Shown here: positions 1 to 7,032 of the stretch, in pieces | How the letters are laid out: every line of letters begins with the position of its first letter | Numbering within the stretch: the stretch's first letter is position 1 | Source: Ktedonobacterales bacterium | Lineage (GTDB): Bacteria > Chloroflexota > Ktedonobacteria > Ktedonobacterales > JADMIN01 | NCBI GenBank assembly: GCA_025450405.1 | Contig: JANWHL010000146.1 | Location: forward strand, 1 to 7,951 | DNA: 7,951 nucleotides | Direction: 5' to 3' | Position numbers and translations under genes: made by a program | Notes under the pieces: model-generated | Told to the model about the DNA's origin: nothing | Databases searched by the model: none | What the model saw: the letters and a program-made list of their open reading frames with translations, nothing else

Positions 1-127
1 GCGAATTCTTCGAGCTCTGCGCCTGGCGCCCGGCGTTGAGGATGGCGCGTGTGGCGTCCTCGGGGAGTGGCCGCTCCGCGAAGCGGCGGACGGCGCGCTT
101 GGTGCGTATGGCTTCGACAACGTCCAT
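1..127 (-). CDS. Nitroreductase-family protein, N-terminal fragment (runs off the window edge)
   Basis: Reading the minus strand from the ATG at 127 gives 42 codons, open to the window edge: it begins MDVVEAIRTKRAVRRF and ends AGRQAQSSKNS. The opening helix with a basic RxKRAVRRF stretch, then a PLPED turn, then a small-residue SSKN segment matches the start of FMN-dependent nitroreductases (PF00881-type). In that family the early arginines contact the FMN phosphate and the segment normally continues into QPW. Such proteins are cytosolic NAD(P)H oxidoreductases of about 180-220 residues, so only about a fifth is visible and substrate cannot be judged. The start is fixed by a perfect ribosome binding site 5 nt upstream. 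It lies 255 nt after the lipoate-ligase gene on the same strand, so it probably has its own promoter. Family assignment is good, specific function unknown. Confidence 0.75.
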   Translation of the reverse strand, partial: MDVVEAIRTKRAVRRFAERPLPEDATRAILNAGRQAQSSKNS

Positions 128-132
128 TGGGG

Positions 133-140
133 ACCTCCTT
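133..140 (-). promoter_or_regulatory. Perfect Shine-Dalgarno site of the nitroreductase gene
   Basis: The minus strand reads AAGGAGGT, fully complementary to the 16S rRNA anti-Shine-Dalgarno sequence, followed by 5 nt (CCCCA) and the ATG at 127. This fixes the start of the partial gene and is the strongest ribosome binding site in the window. Confidence 0.85.
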
Positions 141-364
141 ATGAGTGTCGTGGCTATCGTACCGCAATATCGGGAACACGCGGCGGAGAGGGAGGCGGAC
201 ACGGAGGCGGGTATGAATGGCCAGCCCACGGGCCGCCACCGGAGCGGCCATCAATGGCCGGCGCACGGGCAGAAGGCGTGAATGCCGGGGGGTGAGGACC
301 CCATGGGGCCGAGCGGCGACGGGCAGTGCGCGCCTCCGCCTTCCCCTTCGGTTGATGCGAATGA
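141..364. other. Intergenic spacer upstream of the nitroreductase gene
   Basis: No supported gene. The minus-strand end nearest the nitroreductase contains TACGAT (about positions 155-160 on the plus strand), which could serve as a weak -10 hexamer, but I find no convincing -35 partner. A 10-bp palindrome CCCCATGGGG lies at 299-308 and an imperfect direct repeat at 217-272 (listed separately). Short open frames here show no recognisable protein. Confidence 0.5.
217..272. repeat. Imperfect 19-bp direct repeat in the intergenic spacer
   Basis: Two copies, ATGGCCAGCCCACGGGCCG at 217-235 and ATGGCCGGCGCACGGGCAG at 254-272, agree at 16 of 19 positions and start 37 nt apart. They sit about 90-145 bp upstream of the nitroreductase start. 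They could be remnants of a tandem duplication or paired protein-binding sites; nothing in the sequence decides between these. Confidence 0.4.
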
Positions 365-381
365 GGTGTCCACCGGACACC
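365..381 (-). terminator. Hairpin directly after the lipoate-ligase stop codon (weak terminator candidate)
   Basis: GGTGTCC-ACC-GGACACC forms a 7-bp perfect stem with a 3-nt loop, beginning 2 nt after the TAG of the lipoate-ligase gene. A looser outer pairing, CTTCGG at 346-351 with CCGAAG at 391-396, encloses it. The expected run of T residues after the stem is missing on the minus strand, so it is at best an atypical intrinsic terminator or an mRNA 3'-end stabiliser. Confidence 0.4.
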
Positions 382-382
382 G

Positions 383-1285
383 CTACGAAGCCGAAGTGAG
401 CGCTGGGACGGCGGGCGAGCGCATTGGGCGGAAGCGCTCGCGAGCGGATTGGGCGGCGGCGCGCTCGGCGGCGAGCCAGGGTCCAGGGGTGAGGATGATG
501 CCCAGGCGATCGGTGAGGGCGCTCTCGACGGCGGCCATGATCTCGGGAGTGGCAACCGGACGGCCGGCCAGCTCGTCGAGGCCAGCGGCGGCGCCAGCGA
601 GCGATATAGTAAGGGCGGCCCGGGTGGTGGGATCGAGCGCCAGGAGGGCGGTCAGGCGCGCGGGGCGCCAGCGCAGATGGACGCCGATGGCATAGATGGC
701 GCCGGGGCGGCGGCGGATCTGCGAGAGGCCGACGACCTTGCGCCGGCCCACGACCACTTCGTAGGGCGAGAGGGTGCCGAAGCAGGCCAGGCGCAGGGGA
801 TCGTCCGCGGGCAGCGCCGCCAGGGCGCGGGCCTCGGCGGTGGGGATGGCGCTCGCATCGAGGATGCCCAGATGGTGGAGCGCGTCGGTCCAGACGCGGC
901 CGATCCACTCATACGACCGGGTGAGATCCGTGAGGGCGAGCGGGTGGCTGGTGGGCAGGGCGATATCCAGACTCAGCGCGGCGTCGTCCACCAGAACAGC
1001 CCCGCCGCCAGAGGTGCGGCGATGGACCGCCACGCCGCCCGCGCGGGTAGCGGCGAGGTCGGCGCGATCGGGTCCCTGGGAGCGGCCGAGGACGAGGGCG
1101 GGTCGCGCGGGCATGTACCAGCGGATGGTCGGCGGGGCGCCCGCGACAAGTCCATCGAAGAGCGCTTCGGTGCGCGCCAGCTGCCAGCCCATCGGCGCCG
1201 TGGCATAGGGCAGCCGGCGCCAGACTTCGCCCGCGCGCGCTAGGTGGGCGTCCGTGGGGGATTTATCCATCGGGTGTGGGTCCAT
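383..1285 (-). CDS. Lipoate/octanoate protein ligase family (LplA/LipM-like)
   Basis: Predicted 300-residue cytosolic protein of the biotin/lipoate protein ligase fold (BPL_LplA_LipB, PF03099), which attaches lipoyl or octanoyl groups to E2 subunits and GcvH. Visible motifs: GRSQ near residue 67; the substrate/adenylate loop RRTSGGGAVLVDD at about 89-101; ACFGTLSPYEVV at about 167-178; and GRRKVVGLSQ with the presumed catalytic lysine at 183. The usual LplA/LipM 'QHG' after this point is replaced by YAIGVHLRW, so this is a divergent branch and substrate or reaction type (ligase or transferase) is uncertain. No C-terminal accessory domain is evident. Start is uncertain: ATG 1285 is used, but in-frame GTG 1300 and ATG 1270 are equally possible and none has a clear ribosome binding site. 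It follows the trp operon after a 339-nt gap, probably as a separate transcription unit. Confidence 0.85.
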   Translation of the reverse strand: MDPHPMDKSPTDAHLARAGEVWRRLPYATAPMGWQLARTEALFDGLVAGAPPTIRWYMPARPALVLGRSQGPDRADLAATRAGGVAVHRRTSGGGAVLVDDAALSLDIALPTSHPLALTDLTRSYEWIGRVWTDALHHLGILDASAIPTAEARALAALPADDPLRLACFGTLSPYEVVVGRRKVVGLSQIRRRPGAIYAIGVHLRWRPARLTALLALDPTTRAALTISLAGAAAGLDELAGRPVATPEIMAAVESALTDRLGIILTPGPWLAAERAAAQSARERFRPMRSPAVPALTSAS

Positions 1286-1334
1286 GGTGAAATAGCGCAC
1301 ATGGGTGAGTCGTCGCGGGGATCGGGCGCTGAAA

Positions 1335-1374
1335 CCGCACGGGCGTTCAACCGAACGCCCCTACGGGCATGCGG
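1335..1374. repeat. Stem-loop, REP-like, upstream of the lipoate-ligase gene
   Basis: GGGCGTTC-AACC-GAACGCCC at 1341-1360 is a perfect 8-bp stem with a 4-nt loop. An outer 5-bp stem, CCGCA at 1335-1339 with TGCGG at 1370-1374, extends it across an internal loop. It lies in the 5' region of the ligase gene and next to the inverted-repeat element. No T tract follows on either strand, so a terminator is unlikely. I recall similar GGGGCGTTCGGTTGAACGCCC palindromes as dispersed repeats in Chloroflexota, but cannot check that here. Confidence 0.55.
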
Positions 1375-1381
1375 CCACGAA

Positions 1382-1609
1382 GTCCACCGGCGCGCAATAC
1401 CGTTCAAATGAGAGTTCGCAGGCCGGTTGGAAATCGCGCCGTTTGGTCGATCCGCGGTCGCCGTCGGGCGACTTGGGGTCCCCTACTGGGGGCTTCGCGG
1501 CCGAAGGCCATCCAGAGGCCCTCCGAGGGAGGGCCGTCGCGAATGCATTCGCCGGCCCCTTTCGCGGGCCACGCCGTCCTTATTTGAACGGTATTGCACC
1601 GGCGTGGAC
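1382..1609. mobile_element. MITE-like non-coding element between trpA and the lipoate-ligase gene
   Basis: The ends are inverted repeats: 1382-1409 and 1582-1609 match as reverse complements at 23 of 28 positions, with a 16-bp perfect core GCAATACCGTTCAAAT (1394-1409 and 1582-1597). CACCGGCG occurs as a direct repeat at 1385-1392 and 1597-1604, which could be an 8-bp target duplication bounding an insert of about 204 bp. The interior is full of hairpins: GTCGCC/GGCGAC at 1457-1472, CTTCG/CGAAG at 1493-1506, GGCCCTCC/GGAGGGCC at 1517-1535, and GGGCCG/CGGCCC around the 14-bp palindrome GCGAATGCATTCGC (1531-1558). No transposase or convincing ORF is inside. A miniature inverted-repeat element mobilised in trans fits best; a structured RNA or terminator region for the trp operon is the alternative. 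The outer boundary is uncertain because the outer GTCCAC/GTGGAC arms conflict with the target-duplication reading. Confidence 0.6.
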
Positions 1610-1624
1610 TATCCAGCATTGGTA

Positions 1625-2473
1625 TCATACGCCGCCAGGAGGCTCGGTGCGCGGAGCACCGGTGGCGAGCCACTGGAAGCGCGCGACGCCCGCCGCCACG
1701 CGCTCGCGCTCAGGGGCGGCGTCCACGGCATCGATGAGGGTGCTGGCCATCACGGCGCCGTCGGCGAGAGCGCCCACGGCGGCCACGTGCTCGGGCCGCG
1801 AGACGCCGAAGCCCACCGCCAGCGGCAGAGGAGTGCGCGCGCGAACGCGCGCCAGGAAGGCGCCGAGTTGGTCGGGGAGGGCTGTCCGGGCGCCGGTCAC
1901 GCCGCTGAGGGAAACGCAGTAGACGAAGCCATGGCCGGTGGCGCCAGCGGCCTGGGCCACCTGGGCGATGCGCTGATCGGGGCTACTGGGCGTCACGAGG
2001 TAGATCAGCTCGATGCCATGCGCGCTGGCGGCGCGCGCCAACGGGCCCGCCTCCTCGGGTGGCAGGTCGGGAACGATCAGGCCGGCCACACCGGAGGCCG
2101 CGGCATGCTCGGCGAAACGGTCCACGCCGAGGCTGTAGATCGGGTTGTAATAGCCCATGAGGACGAGCGGGGTGTTCACACGCGCGCTGAGCCGCGCGGC
2201 CAGGTCCAGGCAGCTTCCGAGGGTGGCACCATGGTCAAGCGCGACCTGACCGGCATGCTGGATCGTGGCGCCATCCGCCAATGGGTCGGAGAACGGCACG
2301 CCGAGCTCCAGGACATCCGCGCCAGCCTCGGCTAGGCCCACGGCCAGCGCCTCGCTCGTGGCGAGGTCGGGATAGCCGGCCATCACGTAGGGCACGAGCG
2401 CCACGCGGTCAGCGCCGCGCGCGCGGGCGAACGCGGCGCCGATGCGCTCGCCCCTGCCGCCAGATGCTGTCAT
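1625..2473 (-). CDS. trpA: Tryptophan synthase alpha chain
   Basis: 282 residues, normal for the family. It cleaves indole-3-glycerol phosphate to indole and glyceraldehyde-3-phosphate and feeds indole to TrpB through the intersubunit tunnel of the cytosolic alpha2-beta2 complex. Seen in sequence: LVPYVMAGYPD near 26-36; the catalytic glutamate E56 and aspartate D67 in LELGVPFSDPLADGATIQ; loop 6 segment FVYCVSLSGVTGAR; and the phosphate-binding GFGVS. The ATG at 2473 is preceded by GGAGG with 6-nt spacing. The frame extends upstream to a TTG at 2521 overlapping the trpB stop, but that leader is basic, non-conserved and has no ribosome binding site. It is the last gene of the trp operon, 40 nt after trpB. 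The C-terminus ends in a short proline/glycine-rich tail just before the hairpin-rich element. Confidence 0.97.
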   Translation of the reverse strand: MTASGGRGERIGAAFARARGADRVALVPYVMAGYPDLATSEALAVGLAEAGADVLELGVPFSDPLADGATIQHAGQVALDHGATLGSCLDLAARLSARVNTPLVLMGYYNPIYSLGVDRFAEHAAASGVAGLIVPDLPPEEAGPLARAASAHGIELIYLVTPSSPDQRIAQVAQAAGATGHGFVYCVSLSGVTGARTALPDQLGAFLARVRARTPLPLAVGFGVSRPEHVAAVGALADGAVMASTLIDAVDAAPERERVAAGVARFQWLATGAPRTEPPGGV

Positions 2474-2479
2474 GCCACG

Positions 2480-2484
2480 CCTCC
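2480..2484 (-). promoter_or_regulatory. Ribosome binding site that decides the trpA start
   Basis: GGAGG on the minus strand, 6 nt before the ATG at 2473, within the 40-nt trpB-trpA gap. It supports the 282-residue TrpA over the longer TTG-initiated frame. Confidence 0.75.
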
Positions 2485-2513
2485 GTTCCACACCTCCGGT
2501 GCGACTGCCACGG

Positions 2514-3758
<1,245 letters not shown>

Positions 3759-3771
3759 GGTGGTCTCCTCG

Positions 3772-5319
3772 CTAGTCGGGTTGGGCGATGGCGCCGCGCG
3801 CGGCGGCGGCGAACGCGCGCAGCTTGGCCTCATCCTTCACGCCCTCGGTCTCGGTGCCGCTGCTGACATCCACGCCGCGCGGGCGCACGGCGGCGAGCGC
3901 GGCGGCGACGTTGGCGGGGGTGAGCCCACCCGCCAGGATCATCGGCCAGCGCGCGGCCACGCGGCCCGCCAGTTCCCAATCTCCTGGGCGCCCGTTGCCG
4001 CCGTAGCGACTGTTGGGAGCGTCACCCACGGCGGCATGCGGCTCCAGCAGCGGCGTGGCGCCGGCGGCGAGGGTGCGCTCGACCGCGGCGAAATCATCCT
4101 CCGTGCTCACGCGCACGGCTTTCAGGATGGGGAGGCCGGTCAGGGACGCGACGGCGGCGATGGTCGCGGGCGGCTCGTGGCCGCTGAGCTGGACGGCGTC
4201 GAGGCCGGAGGTGTCCGCGATGCGGGCGATGGTCGTGGGGTCTTCGTCGACGAAGACGCCAACGGCGAGGGGGAAGTCCTCTCCCCCAGCCCCTCGCCGT
4301 TGCGACAGGGAGGGGAGCGCGGAATGCGAAAGCGCCGCTTCGCGGGCGGCGTGGACGATCGCGGCGGCGTCCTCGGGGGTGACCTGGCGGCGGACCGGGG
4401 CGAAGATCAGGCCGAAGGCATCGGCGCCAGCGGTGACGGCGACCCGGGCGTGGGCGGGATCGCGCAGGCCGCAGAGCTTGACGAACGGGGTGGGCCGGCC
4501 GGCGAAGAGCGCGGCGGTGGGGCCGCCGCCGGCTGTGGCGAGCGCACGGGCCAGCGCGGCGGGATCGGCGGCGCGCATCAGGGCCTCGCCGACCAGGATC
4601 GCATCAGCCCCCCAGGCGCGCGCGCGGAGGGCTCCGCCGGGGTCGGCGATGCCACTCTCGGCCACGAAGACGCGGTCGGCGGGCACCAGCGGACGAAGAC
4701 GGGGAACAACATCGTGATCAACGGCGAAGGTGCGGAGATCGCGGCTATTCACGCCAATCACGCGGGCGCCCGCGGCCACGGCGCACCGCACCTCGGCGGC
4801 GTCGTGCGCCTCCACCAGCGCCTCCATCCCGAGCGCATGGGTGAGGGCGAGGAGGTCGCGGAGGGTCGGCTCGTCGATCAGGGCGCGGATGAGGAGGACG
4901 GCGTCGGCGCCGGCCGCCCGCGCCTCGTAGACCTGGTAGGGATCGAGGATGAAGTCCTTGCGGAGGATGGGGAGATCGACGGCGGCGCGCACGGTGGCGA
5001 GGTGGTCGAGAGCGCCGAGGAAGTACTCGGGCTCGGTGAGCACGCTGATGGCCGCTGCGCCGCCAGCGGCGTAGGCGCGCGCACGCCCGGCGGGGTCAAA
5101 GTCGACCGCGAGCACGCCCTTGGAGGGCGAGGCGTGCTTCACCTCCGCGACGAGGCGGGCGGGGCCGGCCGGGGTTGGGGTCAGCGCGGCGGCGAAGGCA
5201 CGCGGCGCGGGCGCCACGGCGATCTGGTCGCGCAGGGCGTCCAGCGGCACGCGCGCGACGCGATCGGCCACGGTCCGGCGCGTCGCCGCGGTGATGCGCT
5301 CCAGAAACGAAGTGGTCAT
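3772..5319 (-). CDS. trpCF: Fused indole-3-glycerol-phosphate synthase / phosphoribosylanthranilate isomerase (TrpC-TrpF)
   Basis: 515 residues, two (beta/alpha)8 barrels. TrpC half, about 1-265: AEVKHASPSKG with E59 and K61, LRKDFI with K121, EALVEAH with E170, GVNSRDL with N191, and AESGI with E221/S222, the complete IGPS active site. TrpF half, about 278-515: VKLCGLRDP with catalytic C283, GLIF, VQLSGHE, YGGNGRPGDW and GGL near the C-terminus. It catalyses the isomerisation of phosphoribosylanthranilate and the following ring closure to indole-3-glycerol phosphate. Two oddities in TrpF: a repeat-like 20-residue insertion at about 330-349, and E426 where the general-acid aspartate is expected. 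The same C-F fusion order occurs in enterobacterial TrpC. Start: ATG 5319 is 12 nt from GAGGGG, which overlaps the trpD stop; in-frame GTG 5328, only 3 nt from it, is a real alternative (518 residues). Confidence 0.95.
   Translation of the reverse strand: MTTSFLERITAATRRTVADRVARVPLDALRDQIAVAPAPRAFAAALTPTPAGPARLVAEVKHASPSKGVLAVDFDPAGRARAYAAGGAAAISVLTEPEYFLGALDHLATVRAAVDLPILRKDFILDPYQVYEARAAGADAVLLIRALIDEPTLRDLLALTHALGMEALVEAHDAAEVRCAVAAGARVIGVNSRDLRTFAVDHDVVPRLRPLVPADRVFVAESGIADPGGALRARAWGADAILVGEALMRAADPAALARALATAGGGPTAALFAGRPTPFVKLCGLRDPAHARVAVTAGADAFGLIFAPVRRQVTPEDAAAIVHAAREAALSHSALPSLSQRRGAGGEDFPLAVGVFVDEDPTTIARIADTSGLDAVQLSGHEPPATIAAVASLTGLPILKAVRVSTEDDFAAVERTLAAGATPLLEPHAAVGDAPNSRYGGNGRPGDWELAGRVAARWPMILAGGLTPANVAAALAAVRPRGVDVSSGTETEGVKDEAKLRAFAAAARGAIAQPD
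4260..4332. repeat. Palindromic repeat-like insertion inside the trpF coding region
   Basis: A 13-bp perfect inverted repeat, CAACGGCGAGGGG at 4260-4272 and CCCCTCGCCGTTG at 4290-4302, flanks a 17-nt loop. CCCCTCGCCG at 4290-4299 can instead pair with CAGGGAGGGG at 4306-4315 (8 of 10). The plus-strand CTCTCCCCCAGCCCCTCG recalls dispersed GC-rich repeats containing CCCTCTCCCCCAGCCCC that I know from Chloroflexota and other genomes. On the minus strand it encodes residues about 330-349 of TrpCF (including SQRRGAGGEDF), which have no counterpart in ordinary TrpF between the AREAA helix and the LAVGVF strand. Length of about 60 bp, a multiple of three, keeps the frame open. Confidence 0.6.
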
Positions 5320-5335
5320 GGATGCCACGTTCCCC

Positions 5336-6376
5336 TCAATCGGCGGCGCCGGCCTGTGCCTGGGAGGCCTCCACGAGCGCGTCCAGGGTGGCGGCGGCGC
5401 GGCCAGAGGCGAGGACGGTTTGCGCCTGACCCACGCCGTCGGCGAGCGTGTCAACGCGGCCAGTCACATAAAGCGCGGCGGCGGCGTTCAGCGCCACCAT
5501 GTCGGCGGGCGCGCCGGAGTGTTTGCCAGCCAGGATGCCGCGGAGCAGGCCGGCGTTGGCGGCGGCGTCACCCCCCCGCACCTCCTCGCGCGGACGCTCA
5601 GCCAGCCCGACGTCCGCGGGCGCGATGGTGTATTCGCGCAGGCTGCCGGCGTCGCTCCGAACCTCGCAGACACGGGTGGGCGCGCTCAGCGAGAGCTCGT
5701 CCACGCCGTCCGCGCCGTGGACCACCAGCGCGCGCGCGCACCCCAGCCGGAGCAGCGCCTCGCCCATCAAGCGCAGAAGTGAGGCATCGGCGACGCCCAG
5801 GACCTGGTAGCTGACGCCGGCGGGATTGGTGAGGGGGCCGAGGATGTTGAAGACCGTGCGGATGCCGATCTCGCGCCGGGTGGGGCCGACATGGCGCATG
5901 GCGGGGTGGTAGGTGGGCGCGAACATGAACCCGAAGCCAACGTCCCGCACGCAGCGCGCCACCTGCTCGGGGCCAAGCTCCAGCTTGACACCCAGCGCCT
6001 CCAGCACGTCGGCGCTGCCCGAGCGGCTGGTGGCGGCGCGGTTGCCGTGCTTGGCAACGGGCTGGCCGCAGGCGGCGACCAAGAGGCCCGCGGCGGTGGA
6101 GACGTTGAAGGTGCCCGCCGCGTCGCCGCCCGTACCGCAGGTATCCACGGCGCGGAGCGCGGGGGACAGCGGCACCTGGACCGCCTTCTGGCGCATGACG
6201 CGGGCGAGGCCGGTGACCTCCTCCACCGTCTCGCCTTTGAGGCGCAGGGCGGTGAGGAAGGCGCCCAGCTGCGAGGGCGTGGCCACGCCGGTCATGATCT
6301 CTTCCATGGCTTCGGCCGCGTCGGTCTCGCCGAGGGGTTTGCCGGCCACGAGCTGGGCAATCGCGTCACGAATCAT
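5336..6376 (-). CDS. trpD: Anthranilate phosphoribosyltransferase
   Basis: 346 residues, typical for the family. It transfers phosphoribose from PRPP to anthranilate, the second committed step to tryptophan. Seen in sequence: a helical N-terminal domain with EIMTGVATPSQLGAFL near 26-41; the glycine-rich PRPP/pyrophosphate loop DTCGTGGD at 78-85 followed by FNVST; the KHGNRAATSRSGSAD segment at about 109-123; GPTRREIGIRTVFN; and the metal-binding acidic pair in GADGVDELSL. The start ATG overlaps the trpG stop as ATGA and has GGGAGGT 5 nt upstream, so translation is coupled to TrpG. The frame is open upstream to 7234, but that stretch is trpG/trpE in another frame. It is not fused to TrpG, unlike enterobacterial TrpGD. 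Confidence 0.98.
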   Translation of the reverse strand: MIRDAIAQLVAGKPLGETDAAEAMEEIMTGVATPSQLGAFLTALRLKGETVEEVTGLARVMRQKAVQVPLSPALRAVDTCGTGGDAAGTFNVSTAAGLLVAACGQPVAKHGNRAATSRSGSADVLEALGVKLELGPEQVARCVRDVGFGFMFAPTYHPAMRHVGPTRREIGIRTVFNILGPLTNPAGVSYQVLGVADASLLRLMGEALLRLGCARALVVHGADGVDELSLSAPTRVCEVRSDAGSLREYTIAPADVGLAERPREEVRGGDAAANAGLLRGILAGKHSGAPADMVALNAAAALYVTGRVDTLADGVGQAQTVLASGRAAATLDALVEASQAQAGAAD

Positions 6377-7032
6377 GAGATACCTCCCGCCGCATGAGCA
6401 GCCTCCAGTGTCTTGCTCGCGCTGACAGTCATACGCGCCTCGGTCACGCGCTCGGGCATGGTCGCGGGCTCCACCGCGAGGAAATTGCGCAACAGGTCCT
6501 CGCCCACCTCCGTCAGGATGGATTCGGGGTGGAACTGGACACCCTCGATGGGGTAGTCGCGGTGGCGCAACCCCATGATCAGACCGTCGCCGGTCGCGGC
6601 GGTGACCTCCAGGCACGGAGGCAGGGTCGCGCGCTCGATGATGAGGCTGTGGTAGCGGGTGGCATCGAACGGCGAGGGTAGCCCGCGGAGCACGCCCGCG
6701 CCGGTGTGGTGGATGGCGGCCACCTTGCCGTGGACGGGGACGGGGGCGCGGACCACCCGCGCGCCGAAGACCGCGCCGATGCACTGATGCCCGAGACAGA
6801 CCCCCAGGGTCGGGATGGTGAGCCCTAACCGCGCGATCAGGGCGCACGAGGCGCCGGCATCGCCCGGATCGCCAGGGCCGGGCGAGATGACCAGGTGCGT
6901 GGGCGCGAGGACCAGGGCCTCGTCCGGACTGATAGCGTCGTTGCGCCGGACCAGCACGTCGGCCCCGAGCGCGGCGAGGGACTGGTAGAGGTTGAAGGTG
7001 AAGCTGTCGTAGTTGTCGATCAGCAGGAGCAT
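6373..7032 (-). CDS. trpG: Anthranilate synthase component II, glutamine amidotransferase
   Basis: 219 residues. Class I glutamine amidotransferase that hydrolyses glutamine and delivers ammonia to TrpE. Seen in sequence: LLLIDNYDSFTFNLYQ at the N-terminus; the oxyanion-side motif SPGPGDP at 50-56; nucleophile C79 in GVCLGHQC; and the H168/E170 pair of the triad in VQFHPES. The core ends at about NFL (residue 185), and a 30-odd residue hydrophilic tail follows that is longer than in most TrpG proteins of about 190 residues. The ATG lies inside the 3' end of trpE (13-nt overlap) with GGAG 5 nt upstream, and its stop overlaps the trpD start. Position beside trpE and trpD supports TrpG over the folate enzyme PabA, though the amidotransferase could serve both. 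Confidence 0.96.
   Translation of the reverse strand: MLLLIDNYDSFTFNLYQSLAALGADVLVRRNDAISPDEALVLAPTHLVISPGPGDPGDAGASCALIARLGLTIPTLGVCLGHQCIGAVFGARVVRAPVPVHGKVAAIHHTGAGVLRGLPSPFDATRYHSLIIERATLPPCLEVTAATGDGLIMGLRHRDYPIEGVQFHPESILTEVGEDLLRNFLAVEPATMPERVTEARMTVSASKTLEAAHAAGGIS
6382..6388 (-). promoter_or_regulatory. Ribosome binding site that decides the trpD start
   Basis: GGGAGGT on the minus strand, 5 nt before the ATG at 6376, lying within the last codons of trpG. Together with the ATGA overlap it fixes the TrpD start inside a frame that is otherwise open much further upstream. Confidence 0.75.

Noticed and set aside
449..1243. 264-codon plus-strand open frame opposite the lipoate-ligase gene
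   Set aside because: Low-complexity Gly/Ala/Arg/Glu translation with no motif; the opposite strand encodes a recognisable ligase-fold protein.
1335..1609. CRISPR array made of the repeated hairpins
   Set aside because: The hairpins differ in sequence from each other and there is no regular repeat-spacer periodicity.
1610..1624. Intrinsic terminator immediately after trpA
   Set aside because: The 15 nt after the TGA contain no stem followed by a T tract; any termination would have to rely on the hairpins of the element further on, which also lack T tracts.
1305..1922. 205-codon plus-strand open frame covering the trpA end and the intergenic element
   Set aside because: It runs through hairpin-rich repeat DNA and antisense to trpA; no ribosome binding site or domain, so it is not a transposase or passenger gene of the element.
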